Part shown: positions 1 to 8,280 of the stretch, one piece after another | Layout of the letters: the number at the start of each line of letters is the position of its first letter | Position numbering within the stretch: the stretch's first letter is position 1 | Assembly: GCA_023229945.1 (NCBI GenBank) | Contig: JALNYH010000001.1 | Location: 124,001-188,000 of the forward strand | Length of the DNA stretch: 64,000 nucleotides | Direction: 5' to 3' | Source of the DNA: Arcobacteraceae bacterium | GTDB taxonomy: Bacteria > Campylobacterota > Campylobacteria > Campylobacterales > Arcobacteraceae | Notes under the pieces: model-generated | Told to the model about the DNA's origin: nothing | Databases searched by the model: none | What the model saw: the letters and a program-made list of their open reading frames with translations, nothing else | Translations under genes and position numbers: made by a program

Positions 1-2
1 AT

Positions 3-659
3 CTATCAACTGATAATTATATATTATCTTTTACATCAAAAAGCATATTAACTGATAAATTTCAAATAAAAAAATTTGACAAAAAGATTGTAGAAAAAAT
101 CAATAGGTTATTAGAAAGAACAAAAATTAAAAAGTTTACATCAGTTGTTGTTGATGGTATTTTTTTAGATAGAGTTATCTCTGAAACATTCCAAATGTAT
201 AAAAAAATGTATCCAGAAAAAGATTTACAAATACCTAGTATAGAAAGTGTTAGTATGAATATTACATCAATGTACAATAGATTTCAATCAGAAGAAAATA
301 TTTTAAACTTTCATGTATATAATTATAATGAAAATGTTAATGGTTCGCATGTTGTAAATGGAAATATTATTGTTGATAACAACATAGAAAATAGAATTTA
401 CTTTCATGAAACCAATGGTTTTATTTATCAAGATATAGAAGAATACTTTATGAAAGTTCTTAATTTAGAGAATATAATTTTTGTTGCAGATGATATTATT
501 TATGAACCAATGTTGCACAATTTAGAAAATATAGGTATTGATATAATATTGGTACTGCATACTGAATGTGGTGGTAACAACATGTTTACAGGTTACAGAT
601 GGGGGGCAATTTATTATCCAATAGCACAGGCTATGGGATTAGGTAGGTATGAGTGGTAA
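3..659 (+). CDS. Hypothetical protein, 5' end outside window
   Basis: The reading frame is open from the left edge of the window to a TAA at 659, giving 218 residues without a start codon inside the first 190 bases, so the true start lies outside. I recognise no domain. The C-terminal half has a run of hydrophobic strands (IIFVADDIIYEP, IDIILVLHTECGG) ending in a Gly/Tyr/Trp-rich tail. There is no signal peptide or obvious membrane segment in the visible part. It is the first of four consecutive plus-strand orphan genes of very AT-rich composition, which suggests accessory DNA. Confidence 0.6.
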   Translation, partial: LSTDNYILSFTSKSILTDKFQIKKFDKKIVEKINRLLERTKIKKFTSVVVDGIFLDRVISETFQMYKKMYPEKDLQIPSIESVSMNITSMYNRFQSEENILNFHVYNYNENVNGSHVVNGNIIVDNNIENRIYFHETNGFIYQDIEEYFMKVLNLENIIFVADDIIYEPMLHNLENIGIDIILVLHTECGGNNMFTGYRWGAIYYPIAQAMGLGRYEW

Positions 660-812
660 ATGCTAATAAATCTTAGAAGTGAACAAGAAAGTACTTGCGA
701 TAGTTTTAGCTATAGAGTTTAAAGAAGCTAAAACTTAGTTCAAATAATAAATTGGTCAAACACCATTGACCACTAAAATTAAATATTATATACATAAAAA
801 TACGAGGTAAAT

Positions 813-1490
813 ATGGAAAATAACATTATTACAATAGAAAATATTAACTATATTGTACAAATGGGAGTTGCAATAGTAATTCTATGGTATACATATGAAA
901 CAAGAAAGTTACGTGTAACATCAGAAAAACAATTAAATGAACAAAGGCGTATCAATGAGCTATCCTTGCTTCCTTATTTTAGCTATGGAATAAATATTTT
1001 TCAAAGTAATGACAATGACAAAACTGCAATTAAGTATTTTAAAAAAAATACTTATCTTCCTCCTTCAATAAGAAATGAGTACATACAATTACTAGAAAAA
1101 AATACAAAAATATTTCAAATAAAAATTGAAAACCAATCTAGTGCTTTAGCACTAGATATTCAAGCTGTTATATATGATGGTTATACAAGAAATTATATTT
1201 TTGGTGAAACAGGTGTAGTGTCATCAAAATTAGGTGAGTGCCAATATATTTATACAGCAAGAGACAGTTATCAAACAAGAAATGAAATAATCGAAGATCT
1301 TAAATCTCATTATGGAGATAATGCCTTTTTGAATCAACAGTTAATAATCAATGATTCTGAAAAAAATAGATACTTCATGTATATTTTTGGAAAAACAATT
1401 GGTAATCGCTTATTTGTATTTAATAGAGAGTTTGAGATTAAAGATGGAGGAATAGACTTGAAGAAATCTAATTGGACTCTTGAAATATAA
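813..1490 (+). CDS. Hypothetical single-pass membrane protein
   Basis: The product is 225 residues. One hydrophobic segment near residues 13-27 is followed by a basic stretch (YETRKLRV) and a probable coiled-coil linker, so the protein is likely anchored by its N-terminus with a cytoplasmic C-terminal domain. The layout resembles short-anchor proteins of unknown function often found in accessory islands, but no family is claimed. A GAGGT Shine-Dalgarno lies just before the ATG. It is separated from its neighbours by 150-250 bases of AT-rich DNA, so it is probably transcribed alone. Confidence 0.65.
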   Translation: MENNIITIENINYIVQMGVAIVILWYTYETRKLRVTSEKQLNEQRRINELSLLPYFSYGINIFQSNDNDKTAIKYFKKNTYLPPSIRNEYIQLLEKNTKIFQIKIENQSSALALDIQAVIYDGYTRNYIFGETGVVSSKLGECQYIYTARDSYQTRNEIIEDLKSHYGDNAFLNQQLIINDSEKNRYFMYIFGKTIGNRLFVFNREFEIKDGGIDLKKSNWTLEI

Positions 1491-1736
1491 ATTTCTAATA
1501 ATTAAATATACTTATAAATGAATTGAATACACATAAGAATTATAGCAAAAGATTAAAATTGATTTAAAGAATATATCAAATTGCAATGTTTTTCACTAAA
1601 ATTTTTTTATAATTGCTTTATTTATGGTATTTACTGTTGTGTTGATATATGGCATTTTTAATGTATATTATTTGTTTATTTTAAGGTTATGTTTTATATA
1701 ATGCAGGTTGAATGAATAGTTAAATTAAGGTTATAG

Positions 1737-2354
1737 ATGAATTATTATGAAGCAGACAAAATTGAAATACTAGATAGAATAGAAATAATAGTGAATACAA
1801 TAACAGCAAGATTGTTACCTACATTTGATTCAATAGAAGAAGCAAAAAGAATTGAAGAAGCTAGATTGTCAGAGCTTGTTAAAATATTTAACCCAGATAC
1901 TATGGATGTAGGTTCATGTTATGAAGATGCTTTTTCAAAAGCTGGTCAACATTATATGATACAAAATGAGATGAAACAAGAATTCTTAAATCATCAAGCA
2001 ACATTACTATTTCATATATTTGAAAAAGATTGTCAAAAAATGTGTTTTTTACTTAACGACAATGGAACAGCATTAAAAGAAAAATTAGAAGAACTTGGTA
2101 TAGCTACTAATGCAAATTCACATTGGTATAAAATTAATAAGGAACTTAGATTAGTATCCAATGTAATAAAACATGGGAAAGGTCGCTCATATGATGATTT
2201 AAAGATATTAAGGGAAGATTTATTTAAAGATAATTTTGGATTCTTAGTAACATCTGACCTAGAAATTTCATTAGATGATATTAAGAATTATGGAATAGAA
2301 ATGAAATTTTTTTGGATGGAGTTTTTTAATGTTGTATTACCAAAATATCAATAA
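1737..2354 (+). CDS. Hypothetical cytoplasmic protein
   Basis: The product is 205 residues, mostly predicted helical and charged, with no signal peptide or membrane segment. I recognise no family. A central stretch (CYEDAFSKAGQHYMIQNEMK) and a later basic motif (SNVIKHGKGRSYDDL) look like a folded helical domain rather than random translation. The H-G-K-G-R-S stretch could bind a nucleotide or RNA, but that is only a guess. The ATG is preceded by a weak AAGGTTATAG ribosome site. It belongs to the left-edge group of orphan genes. Confidence 0.6.
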   Translation: MNYYEADKIEILDRIEIIVNTITARLLPTFDSIEEAKRIEEARLSELVKIFNPDTMDVGSCYEDAFSKAGQHYMIQNEMKQEFLNHQATLLFHIFEKDCQKMCFLLNDNGTALKEKLEELGIATNANSHWYKINKELRLVSNVIKHGKGRSYDDLKILREDLFKDNFGFLVTSDLEISLDDIKNYGIEMKFFWMEFFNVVLPKYQ

Positions 2355-2524
2355 ATCTAACAAATCAGTGGAGCCAATAAAGTTCAATACTAGCAATTTA
2401 TTAGTTCCTTGTTAGAATTATCCAGTAAAAGTTATTTAATGAGGTATTAAATAACTAATGAAGTAAAACTATATAATTCAATATTTAAAATGATTTAATA
2501 GAACACTAAACTAAAAGGAAATAA

Positions 2525-3112
2525 ATGAATGAATCATTTATCAGACAAAGAAGAAATTTATTAGTTACTGGTATCATACTTTTTTTAATAAGCTTTGCTG
2601 GTATTGAAATAGGTGAGAATATTGAAGTTTTTGGTAATAAGTTTACTATTATAGACCCTATTGTAATATATATATGTGTATGGCTTATGTTATGTTATTT
2701 TTTGGTACGATATATTCCTTACTTCTTTGACCTTGAAGCAGAACATCGAGATTATGGATTGTCTCTTTATCCTTGGGGAGGTTTTGGTAAGTTTCATATT
2801 GATAGACCAATATCGATATTTACTATAATTGCACTTGTTTGGACTACAATTACCTTTTTATTTCAAAATATACTTGGAATTGTAAGCTTTCTTTTTCAGA
2901 GTATTTTTCATAAAAACTTCACTGAAACATTATTTCCTCTATTATTTACATTATTTGTAATTTTAACTTCGTATAATGCACCATTAATGGAAGAAAACAA
3001 AGCGTTAGCATTTTCAAAAATCAATAAATTTGTAGATGAAATTTCTGATAGAACATATGGTCAAGTCACAATATATTTTAATACCAAAATCTGGGGACAG
3101 AATACCAATTAA
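2525..3112 (+). CDS. Hypothetical multi-pass membrane protein
   Basis: The product is 195 residues with about four hydrophobic segments, near residues 10-27, 45-67, 95-120 and 130-150. A polar loop between the second and third segments carries DLEAEHRDYGLSLYPWGG. A good AAAGGA ribosome site lies just before the ATG. I recognise no family. The C-terminus runs directly into the repeat-rich scar that starts at 3113, so the native 3' end could have been altered by rearrangement, though the stop codon looks normal. Confidence 0.62.
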   Translation: MNESFIRQRRNLLVTGIILFLISFAGIEIGENIEVFGNKFTIIDPIVIYICVWLMLCYFLVRYIPYFFDLEAEHRDYGLSLYPWGGFGKFHIDRPISIFTIIALVWTTITFLFQNILGIVSFLFQSIFHKNFTETLFPLLFTLFVILTSYNAPLMEENKALAFSKINKFVDEISDRTYGQVTIYFNTKIWGQNTN

Positions 3113-3176
3113 TTGCAAATTGGAAAATGGTACAATTTTAGAAAACAAATTCTTCAAAAGTCTTTAAAACAATATA

Positions 3177-3411
3177 AAGGAACGCCAGATTTATCTGGTT
3201 TATTCATAAGACAAGCCCAGTCATAGACTGGGGTTCCTTTATCCCAAAAAAGATAATACCCCAAAATGAAACTTTCATCAAGCCAAATAAAGACTTAAAT
3301 GAAAACAAAGAATATCAAACAACTATCGCTTTAGCGATACCGCAGAATGGTGCAATTTATAATTTTTGGATTAAAATTTATTGGGACTTTTTCGTTAAGA
3401 AATTGTGATTG
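3177..3411 (+). pseudogene. Possible coding relic
   Basis: Frame +3 has no stop from 3177 to a TGA at 3409-3411 (about 77 codons) and no start codon. The middle of the translation (KIIPQNETFIKPNKDLNE, then TTIALAIPQNGAIYNFW) looks like real protein rather than translated noncoding DNA. A double-hairpin element occupies its first third and reads through in frame. I cannot identify the parent gene. In DNA this AT-rich such an open stretch could still arise by chance, so the call is weak. Confidence 0.25.
3179..3237 (-). repeat. Double-hairpin REP-like element, complete copy
   Basis: On the minus strand the element starts with GGAACCCC, has hairpin 1 (AGTC, TATG loop region, GACT), the constant block GGGCTTGTCTT, a spacer, then ACC, hairpin 2 (AGAT, AA, ATCT) and the end GGCGTTCC. 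The terminal GGAAC and GTTCC are mutually inverted. The same constant blocks with different stem sequences recur at 17659-17737, and half copies lie at 17802-17832 and 27098-27127. The structure resembles REP palindromes mobilised by RAYT transposases, but none is encoded in this window. Confidence 0.7.
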
Positions 3412-3734
3412 TTTGAACGAAGTGAGTTTCACAATTTTAGAAAAAGTATCAATAAATTCCAAAAATTATAACCTCTTGCACCGCTTTTGGGATACTTTTT
3501 CTAAAAAAGTATTATCTAACTATGGTTTTGGCTTCTTTGATACTTTTTTTAGAAAAAAGTATCCCAAAAAATCGTGGCACGAGTTGCTTTTTTAAGGATT
3601 TTTTGAATAAATTTCTAAAAACTCAAAACTCACTTCGTTCAAACAGTTGAGTTTTCTTAACGAAATTTCTTCAAAAAATCTTTTTCTTAAAAAAGCAAAG
3701 TGCCACAAAGAGGAAGCGGTATCGCTAAAGCGAT
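3325..3734. repeat. Nested inverted repeats flanking a 372-bp spacer
   Basis: Outer arms 3325-3343 (ATCGCTTTAGCGATACCGC) and 3716-3734 (its exact reverse complement) enclose inner arms 3393-3429 and 3626-3662. The inner arms share CGTTAAGAAA and TTTGAACGAAGTGAGTTT in inverted orientation, with a short divergent stretch between. The inside contains further A/T-rich hairpins. No transposase is present. It could be a non-autonomous palindromic element or the product of two inverted copies of one dispersed repeat. The right end supplies the aberrant tail of the truncated RhuM gene. Confidence 0.6.
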
Positions 3735-4101
3735 GAAAAAAAATGAAAAATGAGTTACAATTAAATTTTAGTACGGATGTAGACCATTGTCTAAATTTTG
3801 TTGCGGTGATAGAGTTTACTCTATATCCAATGGAAATAATCATATCAAGGTTGTAATGCTTGATGTTATAGGATTTGCCATCTTTGGCAGTTGTCAAGGA
3901 AAACTTGACAACTGAATTTTCTTGCAATTCAACATCTTTAAAAATACGATTTATATGAAGACTAATATTTTGTTTTGTGACTTTAAAAAGCTCTGCTATT
4001 TGTTTTTGAGTAAGCCAAATAGTTTCATTTTCTACTGATACATTTAGTTCCAATTCTCCATCACTATATATAACCATACTTGATATATATTGCTCATTCA
4101 T
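3592..4101 (-). pseudogene. RhuM-family protein, C-terminally truncated
   Basis: Residues 1 to about 112 match the N-terminal part of the RhuM (virulence protein RhuM) family: a helix-turn-helix-like segment (IWLTQKQIAELFKVTKQNIS) followed by the family motif YNLDMIISIGYRVNS and TKFRQWSTSVLK. The family normally runs to over 300 residues. Here the match stops at about nucleotide 3766, and the remaining 57 codons are translated inverted-repeat DNA (3592-3765). The gene is therefore a remnant. Intact members often sit in mobile or restriction-modification islands, and their biochemical role is unsettled. Confidence 0.75.
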
Positions 4102-4530
4102 ACTATGTCCTATTTTATTTTTGTTATCCTAACATATTTTGAAAATTATTCTTGGAAATATTGCAATTTGCAATATTTAATAAATAAGTATATTATTGTA
4201 GCGTACAAAAAAGGTGACAAATACAATTAAATATGCTCAAAAGATTTGATATTCCATATCAATCACTTATTAAAATATTACTCAAAAAAGAGTTGCGATC
4301 CCATTCAAATATTTAATAAATAGAAATAGTGGTCTTTTTATATTACAGTTTTAAATCTCTCTAATACAATTTTAGCAACTCAAACCCAAAATTATGCAAT
4401 ATAAACTGTAAAGTAGTGCTAATGCTTTAGATATAAGGTGTTTGTAAAAAATCATCAATTAACCAAAAGGTTAATTGATGATTTTTTATAAATGCTCTAT
4501 GCTAAATGATTGGTACTAATTTATTGAATT
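4102..4530. other. Gene-free intergenic stretch
   Basis: I see no coding frame, tRNA or recognisable RNA here. The only structured part is the long hairpin at 4446-4485. The rest is AT-rich sequence between the divergently placed RhuM remnant promoter side and the 3' end of the minus-strand operon. Confidence 0.6.
4446..4485. terminator. Strong hairpin, probable bidirectional terminator
   Basis: An 18-base stem (AAAAATCATCAATTAACC and its perfect reverse complement) closes on an AAAA loop and is flanked by A-run and T-run, so it can act as an intrinsic terminator on either strand. It lies just beyond the 3' end of the minus-strand operon that ends at 4531. Confidence 0.75.
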
Positions 4531-4947
4531 CTATTGTATAAATTGGGTTAAACTCACATCCCTCATAACCTCACTCCAAAAGTAAGAAAAGTGTTTTTTG
4601 ATATAGCTTTCCTTATGTGGTACAGTACATTTTGAGCAGTCTTGGTGGGTGATGGTGTTGTATTCCATTTGTTTGCCGTCTTTTGAGTCTATGGAACAAA
4701 AACTTTTTATTTTTGGGGCGTTGTCATCAAATCTAAAATGGGGGCAACCACAAAAGTAGCAGTTGAGTTCTTTGGTGTCGTGGCATTTCTCTCCTTTGGC
4801 AAAAAGAGGGCAGAAGTCTTTTTCGTGTATGAGCATATTTTCAAATCTAAAATACTCTATTATCTCATCTATGGTTTTGTTCTCTAGCTTTTTGATGATG
4901 TTTTGGTGTTTTTGGGCGTGGTTATCAAACCAGTTTTTATAGCTCAT
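4531..4947 (-). CDS. Cysteine-rich small domain protein
   Basis: The product is 138 residues. Residues 46-111 carry a dense metal-site pattern: C46, C55-H56, C63-x2-C66-x-C68-P-H70, C84, C104-x2-C107-x-V-P-H111. This fits the cysteine-rich small domain family (zf-like, PF04071), whose members have FC..F..CH, NCxFCxCP and CxxC..PH motifs. The function of that family is not established. The start codon overlaps the stop of the transglutaminase-like gene by four bases, so the two are translationally coupled. Confidence 0.7.
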   Translation of the reverse strand: MSYKNWFDNHAQKHQNIIKKLENKTIDEIIEYFRFENMLIHEKDFCPLFAKGEKCHDTKELNCYFCGCPHFRFDDNAPKIKSFCSIDSKDGKQMEYNTITHQDCSKCTVPHKESYIKKHFSYFWSEVMRDVSLTQFIQ

Positions 4948-5552
4948 AGCTTATACTCCAAGGATTCAGTTTTGAGTGCTTTGTTTTTGAATGGGTCTAT
5001 TATTTTGCTGATTTCATTGATTTTATATTTGAGTTCAAATCCTACTCTTGAGCCTTGGGCTGTACTTTCTAGTATATAATATTTCTCACCGTTTACATAT
5101 AGCCCTTTTGTGTTTTTTAGCCTCGTGTCTTTTAGTTTGACTATCACAAATATATGTTTTGGAACGGTGACAAAATAGCTTTCAAATCCACTCACATGAA
5201 GCATTGAAATTAAAAGATTACTTTTATCATCACAATCACCGAAGTTTTGCTCTACTGTGTTTTTTGGGCTTCTTGCTACAAAATGGTTTTCTTTGTAGGG
5301 AATTGCTGTGACGAAATCAAGCATTCTTTGTACTTTGCATAGATCATCTTGGCAGTTTTGACTTAGATGAAGGGCTAGGTGTTTGGTAAAATCATCAGTT
5401 CTTACTTGATTTACATAAGTAGCACCATCTATATCAATAAATTGGTTTTTGGCTATAAAAAATGCACTAAAACCAATATATACAAAAACTATTATAGAAA
5501 CTATACTTACAAATAAAGAGATATAATAAGCTAGTTTACTTTGAAAAATCAT
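4944..5552 (-). CDS. Membrane-anchored transglutaminase-like cysteine protein
   Basis: The product is 202 residues. A hydrophobic segment at residues 10-34 anchors it to the inner membrane with the rest outside. The transglutaminase-like core has the nucleophile motif GDCDDKSNL (C107), a histidine in PKHIFV (H133) and an acidic residue in YYILEST (E162), consistent with a Cys-His-Asp/Glu triad. Family members include proteases, amidases and peptidoglycan- or peptide-modifying enzymes, and I cannot say which this is. It overlaps both neighbours by four bases and sits in a four-gene minus-strand operon. Confidence 0.72.
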   Translation of the reverse strand: MIFQSKLAYYISLFVSIVSIIVFVYIGFSAFFIAKNQFIDIDGATYVNQVRTDDFTKHLALHLSQNCQDDLCKVQRMLDFVTAIPYKENHFVARSPKNTVEQNFGDCDDKSNLLISMLHVSGFESYFVTVPKHIFVIVKLKDTRLKNTKGLYVNGEKYYILESTAQGSRVGFELKYKINEISKIIDPFKNKALKTESLEYKL

Positions 5553-5845
5553 AATACATTTGTAATAGTTACTAAATTGTTTTTGATAGTTAAATATACA
5601 CTAAATTCATAAGCGTGAGGGTGATCTATCCCTACATTTAGCACATATTCACCGTCACAATCAATACAGTTCCATTTTTCGCAAAATTTTATATCATCTA
5701 CACCATCATAGTGATATGTTCCAAAAGCATTTTCAACTTCATCTTTCAAGTCATCTAGTGGAATATCCTCCAACTCTTCAAGATTTTGTATCACTTTTTT
5801 AAGAGTTGTTCTGAATTTTGTTAAATCTAATTCTTCTTCAAACAT
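5549..5845 (-). CDS. Small acidic hypothetical protein
   Basis: I place the start at the ATG at 5845, preceded by AGGAGA, rather than at an upstream in-frame ATG at 5911 that lies deep inside the previous gene. The product is then 98 residues, beginning MFEEELDL. It has an acidic helical N-terminus and a C-terminal part with four-strand character (EYVLNVGIDHPHAYEFSVYL) that includes a CEKWNCIDC cluster. No family is recognised. It overlaps the upstream gene by eight bases and the downstream one by four. Confidence 0.6.
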   Translation of the reverse strand: MFEEELDLTKFRTTLKKVIQNLEELEDIPLDDLKDEVENAFGTYHYDGVDDIKFCEKWNCIDCDGEYVLNVGIDHPHAYEFSVYLTIKNNLVTITNVL

Positions 5846-6218
5846 TTCTATTCTCCTGTGTTTCTTCCACATCAATATCCCATACCACGCTAATGCCATA
5901 TTCCTTATCAAGTGCTATATATTTATAATACTCTTTTTTGGCGGTGAAACTATAAAGTTGTACTATCACATCTTCACCATTGATGAGTTTTCTGACTTCT
6001 ATGGGACCTATGCCTCTTTTGCCCCACCGAAGCAAGGAGTTGCCCCAAATTCTGAAACTACAAGTTGCAGTTGGAGATAGCTCAAACATCTCACCATCTT
6101 CACTTCTCCATGAAGCATTGCTACAAGTATAAACTTTTGTATTTTTCCCACGAACTAACTTTTGTTCGTAGCTTACTACGCCATCTTTACAATATGGACA
6201 TTTACCTATTATTGACAT
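5838..6218 (-). CDS. Zinc-ribbon protein, topoisomerase C-terminal-like
   Basis: The product is 126 residues. The N-terminus has CPYCKDGVV and a later CSN/C pair, giving a zinc ribbon of the kind found at the C-terminus of bacterial topoisomerases. The following part (GIGPIEVRKLINGEDVIVQL, then YSFTAKKEY) resembles the topoisomerase C-terminal repeat, which binds single-stranded DNA. It is a free-standing domain here and not fused to a topoisomerase. It is the promoter-proximal gene of the operon 6218-4531. The divergent gene to the right starts about 110 bases away. Confidence 0.55.
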   Translation of the reverse strand: MSIIGKCPYCKDGVVSYEQKLVRGKNTKVYTCSNASWRSEDGEMFELSPTATCSFRIWGNSLLRWGKRGIGPIEVRKLINGEDVIVQLYSFTAKKEYYKYIALDKEYGISVVWDIDVEETQENRNV

Positions 6219-6327
6219 TTGTTTTTCCTCTTGAAATTATAGCTTAAAGAGCTTTTATTTTTTATTTAAGGGTAGTTATTATACAATGATATACAAATCA
6301 AAATGTTTGTTTTCTCAAAGGATAAAA

Positions 6328-8280
6328 ATGGAAATAAAAGATTCTCAAAGTTATAAAAGTGCTTTTTTTATTTCTTTAATATATTTTATTTTTGGGGTAG
6401 CTTGGATAATAATATCTGATAATGTTGTTGCTAGTTCTACTATAAATCCAAACCAAATAACTATTATGCAGACATACAAAGGATGGTTTTTTGTTTTTAT
6501 AACAACTATTCTTTTATATATATTGACTTATCGGTTTTTTAAAAGTAGTTATATCCAATATTTAAAACAAATGATACTAAAAGAAAAGCATCAAAAAGAA
6601 ATATCCAAAAATGATGCCTTAGTAAGAGCAATAGTTGACTACTCCCCAGATGCTATATTTGCCAAAGATTTAGATGGAAGATATATTTTATTTAATGAAA
6701 GTGCCTCGAATATTGTAGGTATAGCGAAAGAACAAGTAATTGGACAAACAGATTCTATGATTTTTCCAGATAGTGTAGCCTTAAAAGTGCGTTTGGATGA
6801 TCAAGAAGTTATAAGTACAAAAACTATACAGACAAAAGAAGAAGAAATTACTACAAATTTTGGATTAACAAAACCTTTTTTACTGACCAAAGGACCTTTA
6901 TTTACTGATAATGGGGAGGTATTTGGAGTTTTTGGTATTTCAAGAGATATTACTATACAAAAACAGCATGAAGAATATCTAATACAATCAAAACAAGAAC
7001 TTTATGAATTAGCTCATCATGATTTACTGACCAAGCTACCAAATAGAATACATATGGCAGAAGTATTGGCAAAAAAATGTGAACAAGAAGAACCATTTTC
7101 TTTGATTTTATTAGATTTGGATGGCTTCAAGATAATAAATGATTCTTACGGGCATAGATTTGGAGATAAGTTATTGGTTGGAGTTGCCAATGTTTTAAAA
7201 GAAGTTTTTGATAAAGATGCTATGATTTCTCGTATGGGTGGGGATGAGTTCGCAATAATATTAGATTCTGATAGTAAAGATTCTATTATCGCATTTATGG
7301 ATAAATTAAGAATTAGACTAAATCGAGCTTTTGAAGTTGAAGAAACTGATGTTTATGTTACTACAAGTATTGGGATTTCTATTCATAAATTCAGCACAAA
7401 ATCCAATTCTATAGAAGACCTTTTGCAAGAAGCAGATTCAGCTATGTATAATGCAAAAAAAATAGGAAAAAATACATATAGCTTCTATGATTCAAAATTC
7501 ACACAAGATGCGTTAATTCACACACAAATTGCAACAAATCTCAAAAAAGCTATGGAAAGCAATGCTTTAGAATTATATTTCCAATCACAAAATGATGCCT
7601 ATACTAGTGATATTATAGGGGTTGAAGCATTACTTAGATGGCATTCATCAAATGGGATGATTCCACCATCAGTATTTATTCCAATAGCAGAAGAGACAGG
7701 GCTTATTATAGAAGTTGGTAATATTGTATTGATTCAAGGATGTACAACTGCCGTAAAATGGCATAATATGGGGTTATTAAATGGTAAAGTAGCCATAAAT
7801 ATATCCCCAAAACAGTTAAATCACTTGGATTTCATAAGAAATCTTGATAAAATCATCAAAGATACACAATGCGACCCATCTTGGATAGAGTTGGAGATTA
7901 CGGAAAGCTCTATTTTAGAAAATCCAACACAAGCGATAGAACTCTTACAAAAACTCAAAGATAAAGGTTTTTACATATCTATGGATGATTTTGGGACTGG
8001 GTATTCTTCATTGTCGTATTTGAAAAACTTACCAATAGATAAATTGAAAATAGACCAATCCTTCATAAGAAATATTACAAATGACCCCAAAAATCAAACT
8101 ATTGTAAAAACTATTATATCTTTGGCAAAAGGGTTATCTATCCAAGTTCTAGCTGAAGGTGTCGAAAGTGAAGATGAGCTTGGTTTCTTGAAAGAACATG
8201 GTATTGATTCTATTCAAGGATTTTATTATTCTAAGCCTTTGCCTTTATCAAATATGGAAGATTTTTTGACCCTTAAATAG
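6328..8280 (+). CDS. PAS-GGDEF-EAL c-di-GMP signalling protein
   Basis: I choose the ATG at 6328 because AAAGGATA precedes it. The upstream in-frame ATG at 6286 has no ribosome site. Two membrane segments (about residues 10-33 and 54-75) enclose a short periplasmic loop. A PAS domain follows (AIVDYSPDAIFAKDLDGRY), then a GGDEF domain with an intact RMGGDEF site but no RxxD inhibitory site five residues upstream, then an EAL domain with VEALLRW, ELEITES, DDFGTGYSS and QGFYYS intact. Both cyclase and phosphodiesterase activities are possible. The 3' end overlaps the convergent gene by eight bases. Confidence 0.9.
   Translation: MEIKDSQSYKSAFFISLIYFIFGVAWIIISDNVVASSTINPNQITIMQTYKGWFFVFITTILLYILTYRFFKSSYIQYLKQMILKEKHQKEISKNDALVRAIVDYSPDAIFAKDLDGRYILFNESASNIVGIAKEQVIGQTDSMIFPDSVALKVRLDDQEVISTKTIQTKEEEITTNFGLTKPFLLTKGPLFTDNGEVFGVFGISRDITIQKQHEEYLIQSKQELYELAHHDLLTKLPNRIHMAEVLAKKCEQEEPFSLILLDLDGFKIINDSYGHRFGDKLLVGVANVLKEVFDKDAMISRMGGDEFAIILDSDSKDSIIAFMDKLRIRLNRAFEVEETDVYVTTSIGISIHKFSTKSNSIEDLLQEADSAMYNAKKIGKNTYSFYDSKFTQDALIHTQIATNLKKAMESNALELYFQSQNDAYTSDIIGVEALLRWHSSNGMIPPSVFIPIAEETGLIIEVGNIVLIQGCTTAVKWHNMGLLNGKVAINISPKQLNHLDFIRNLDKIIKDTQCDPSWIELEITESSILENPTQAIELLQKLKDKGFYISMDDFGTGYSSLSYLKNLPIDKLKIDQSFIRNITNDPKNQTIVKTIISLAKGLSIQVLAEGVESEDELGFLKEHGIDSIQGFYYSKPLPLSNMEDFLTLK

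Larger units (their letters stand above)
3113..3591. other. Repeat-rich scar without an intact gene
   Basis: This stretch holds no convincing complete gene. It contains a double-hairpin element (3179-3237), a stop-free but start-less coding relic (about 3177-3411), one arm each of two inverted repeats (3325-3343 and 3393-3429), and two small A/T-rich hairpins of the GATACTTTTT type (about 3489-3515 and 3539-3566). A plus-strand frame at 3347-3595 spans the repeats, and I consider it repeat-derived. The region separates the orphan genes from the truncated RhuM gene and looks like an old insertion or deletion junction. Confidence 0.55.

Noticed and set aside
3347..3595. 82-residue plus-strand open frame
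   Set aside because: It reads through the inverted-repeat arms and A/T hairpins; its text mirrors the tail of the RhuM remnant (LNEVSF in both), as expected from the inverted repeat rather than a gene.
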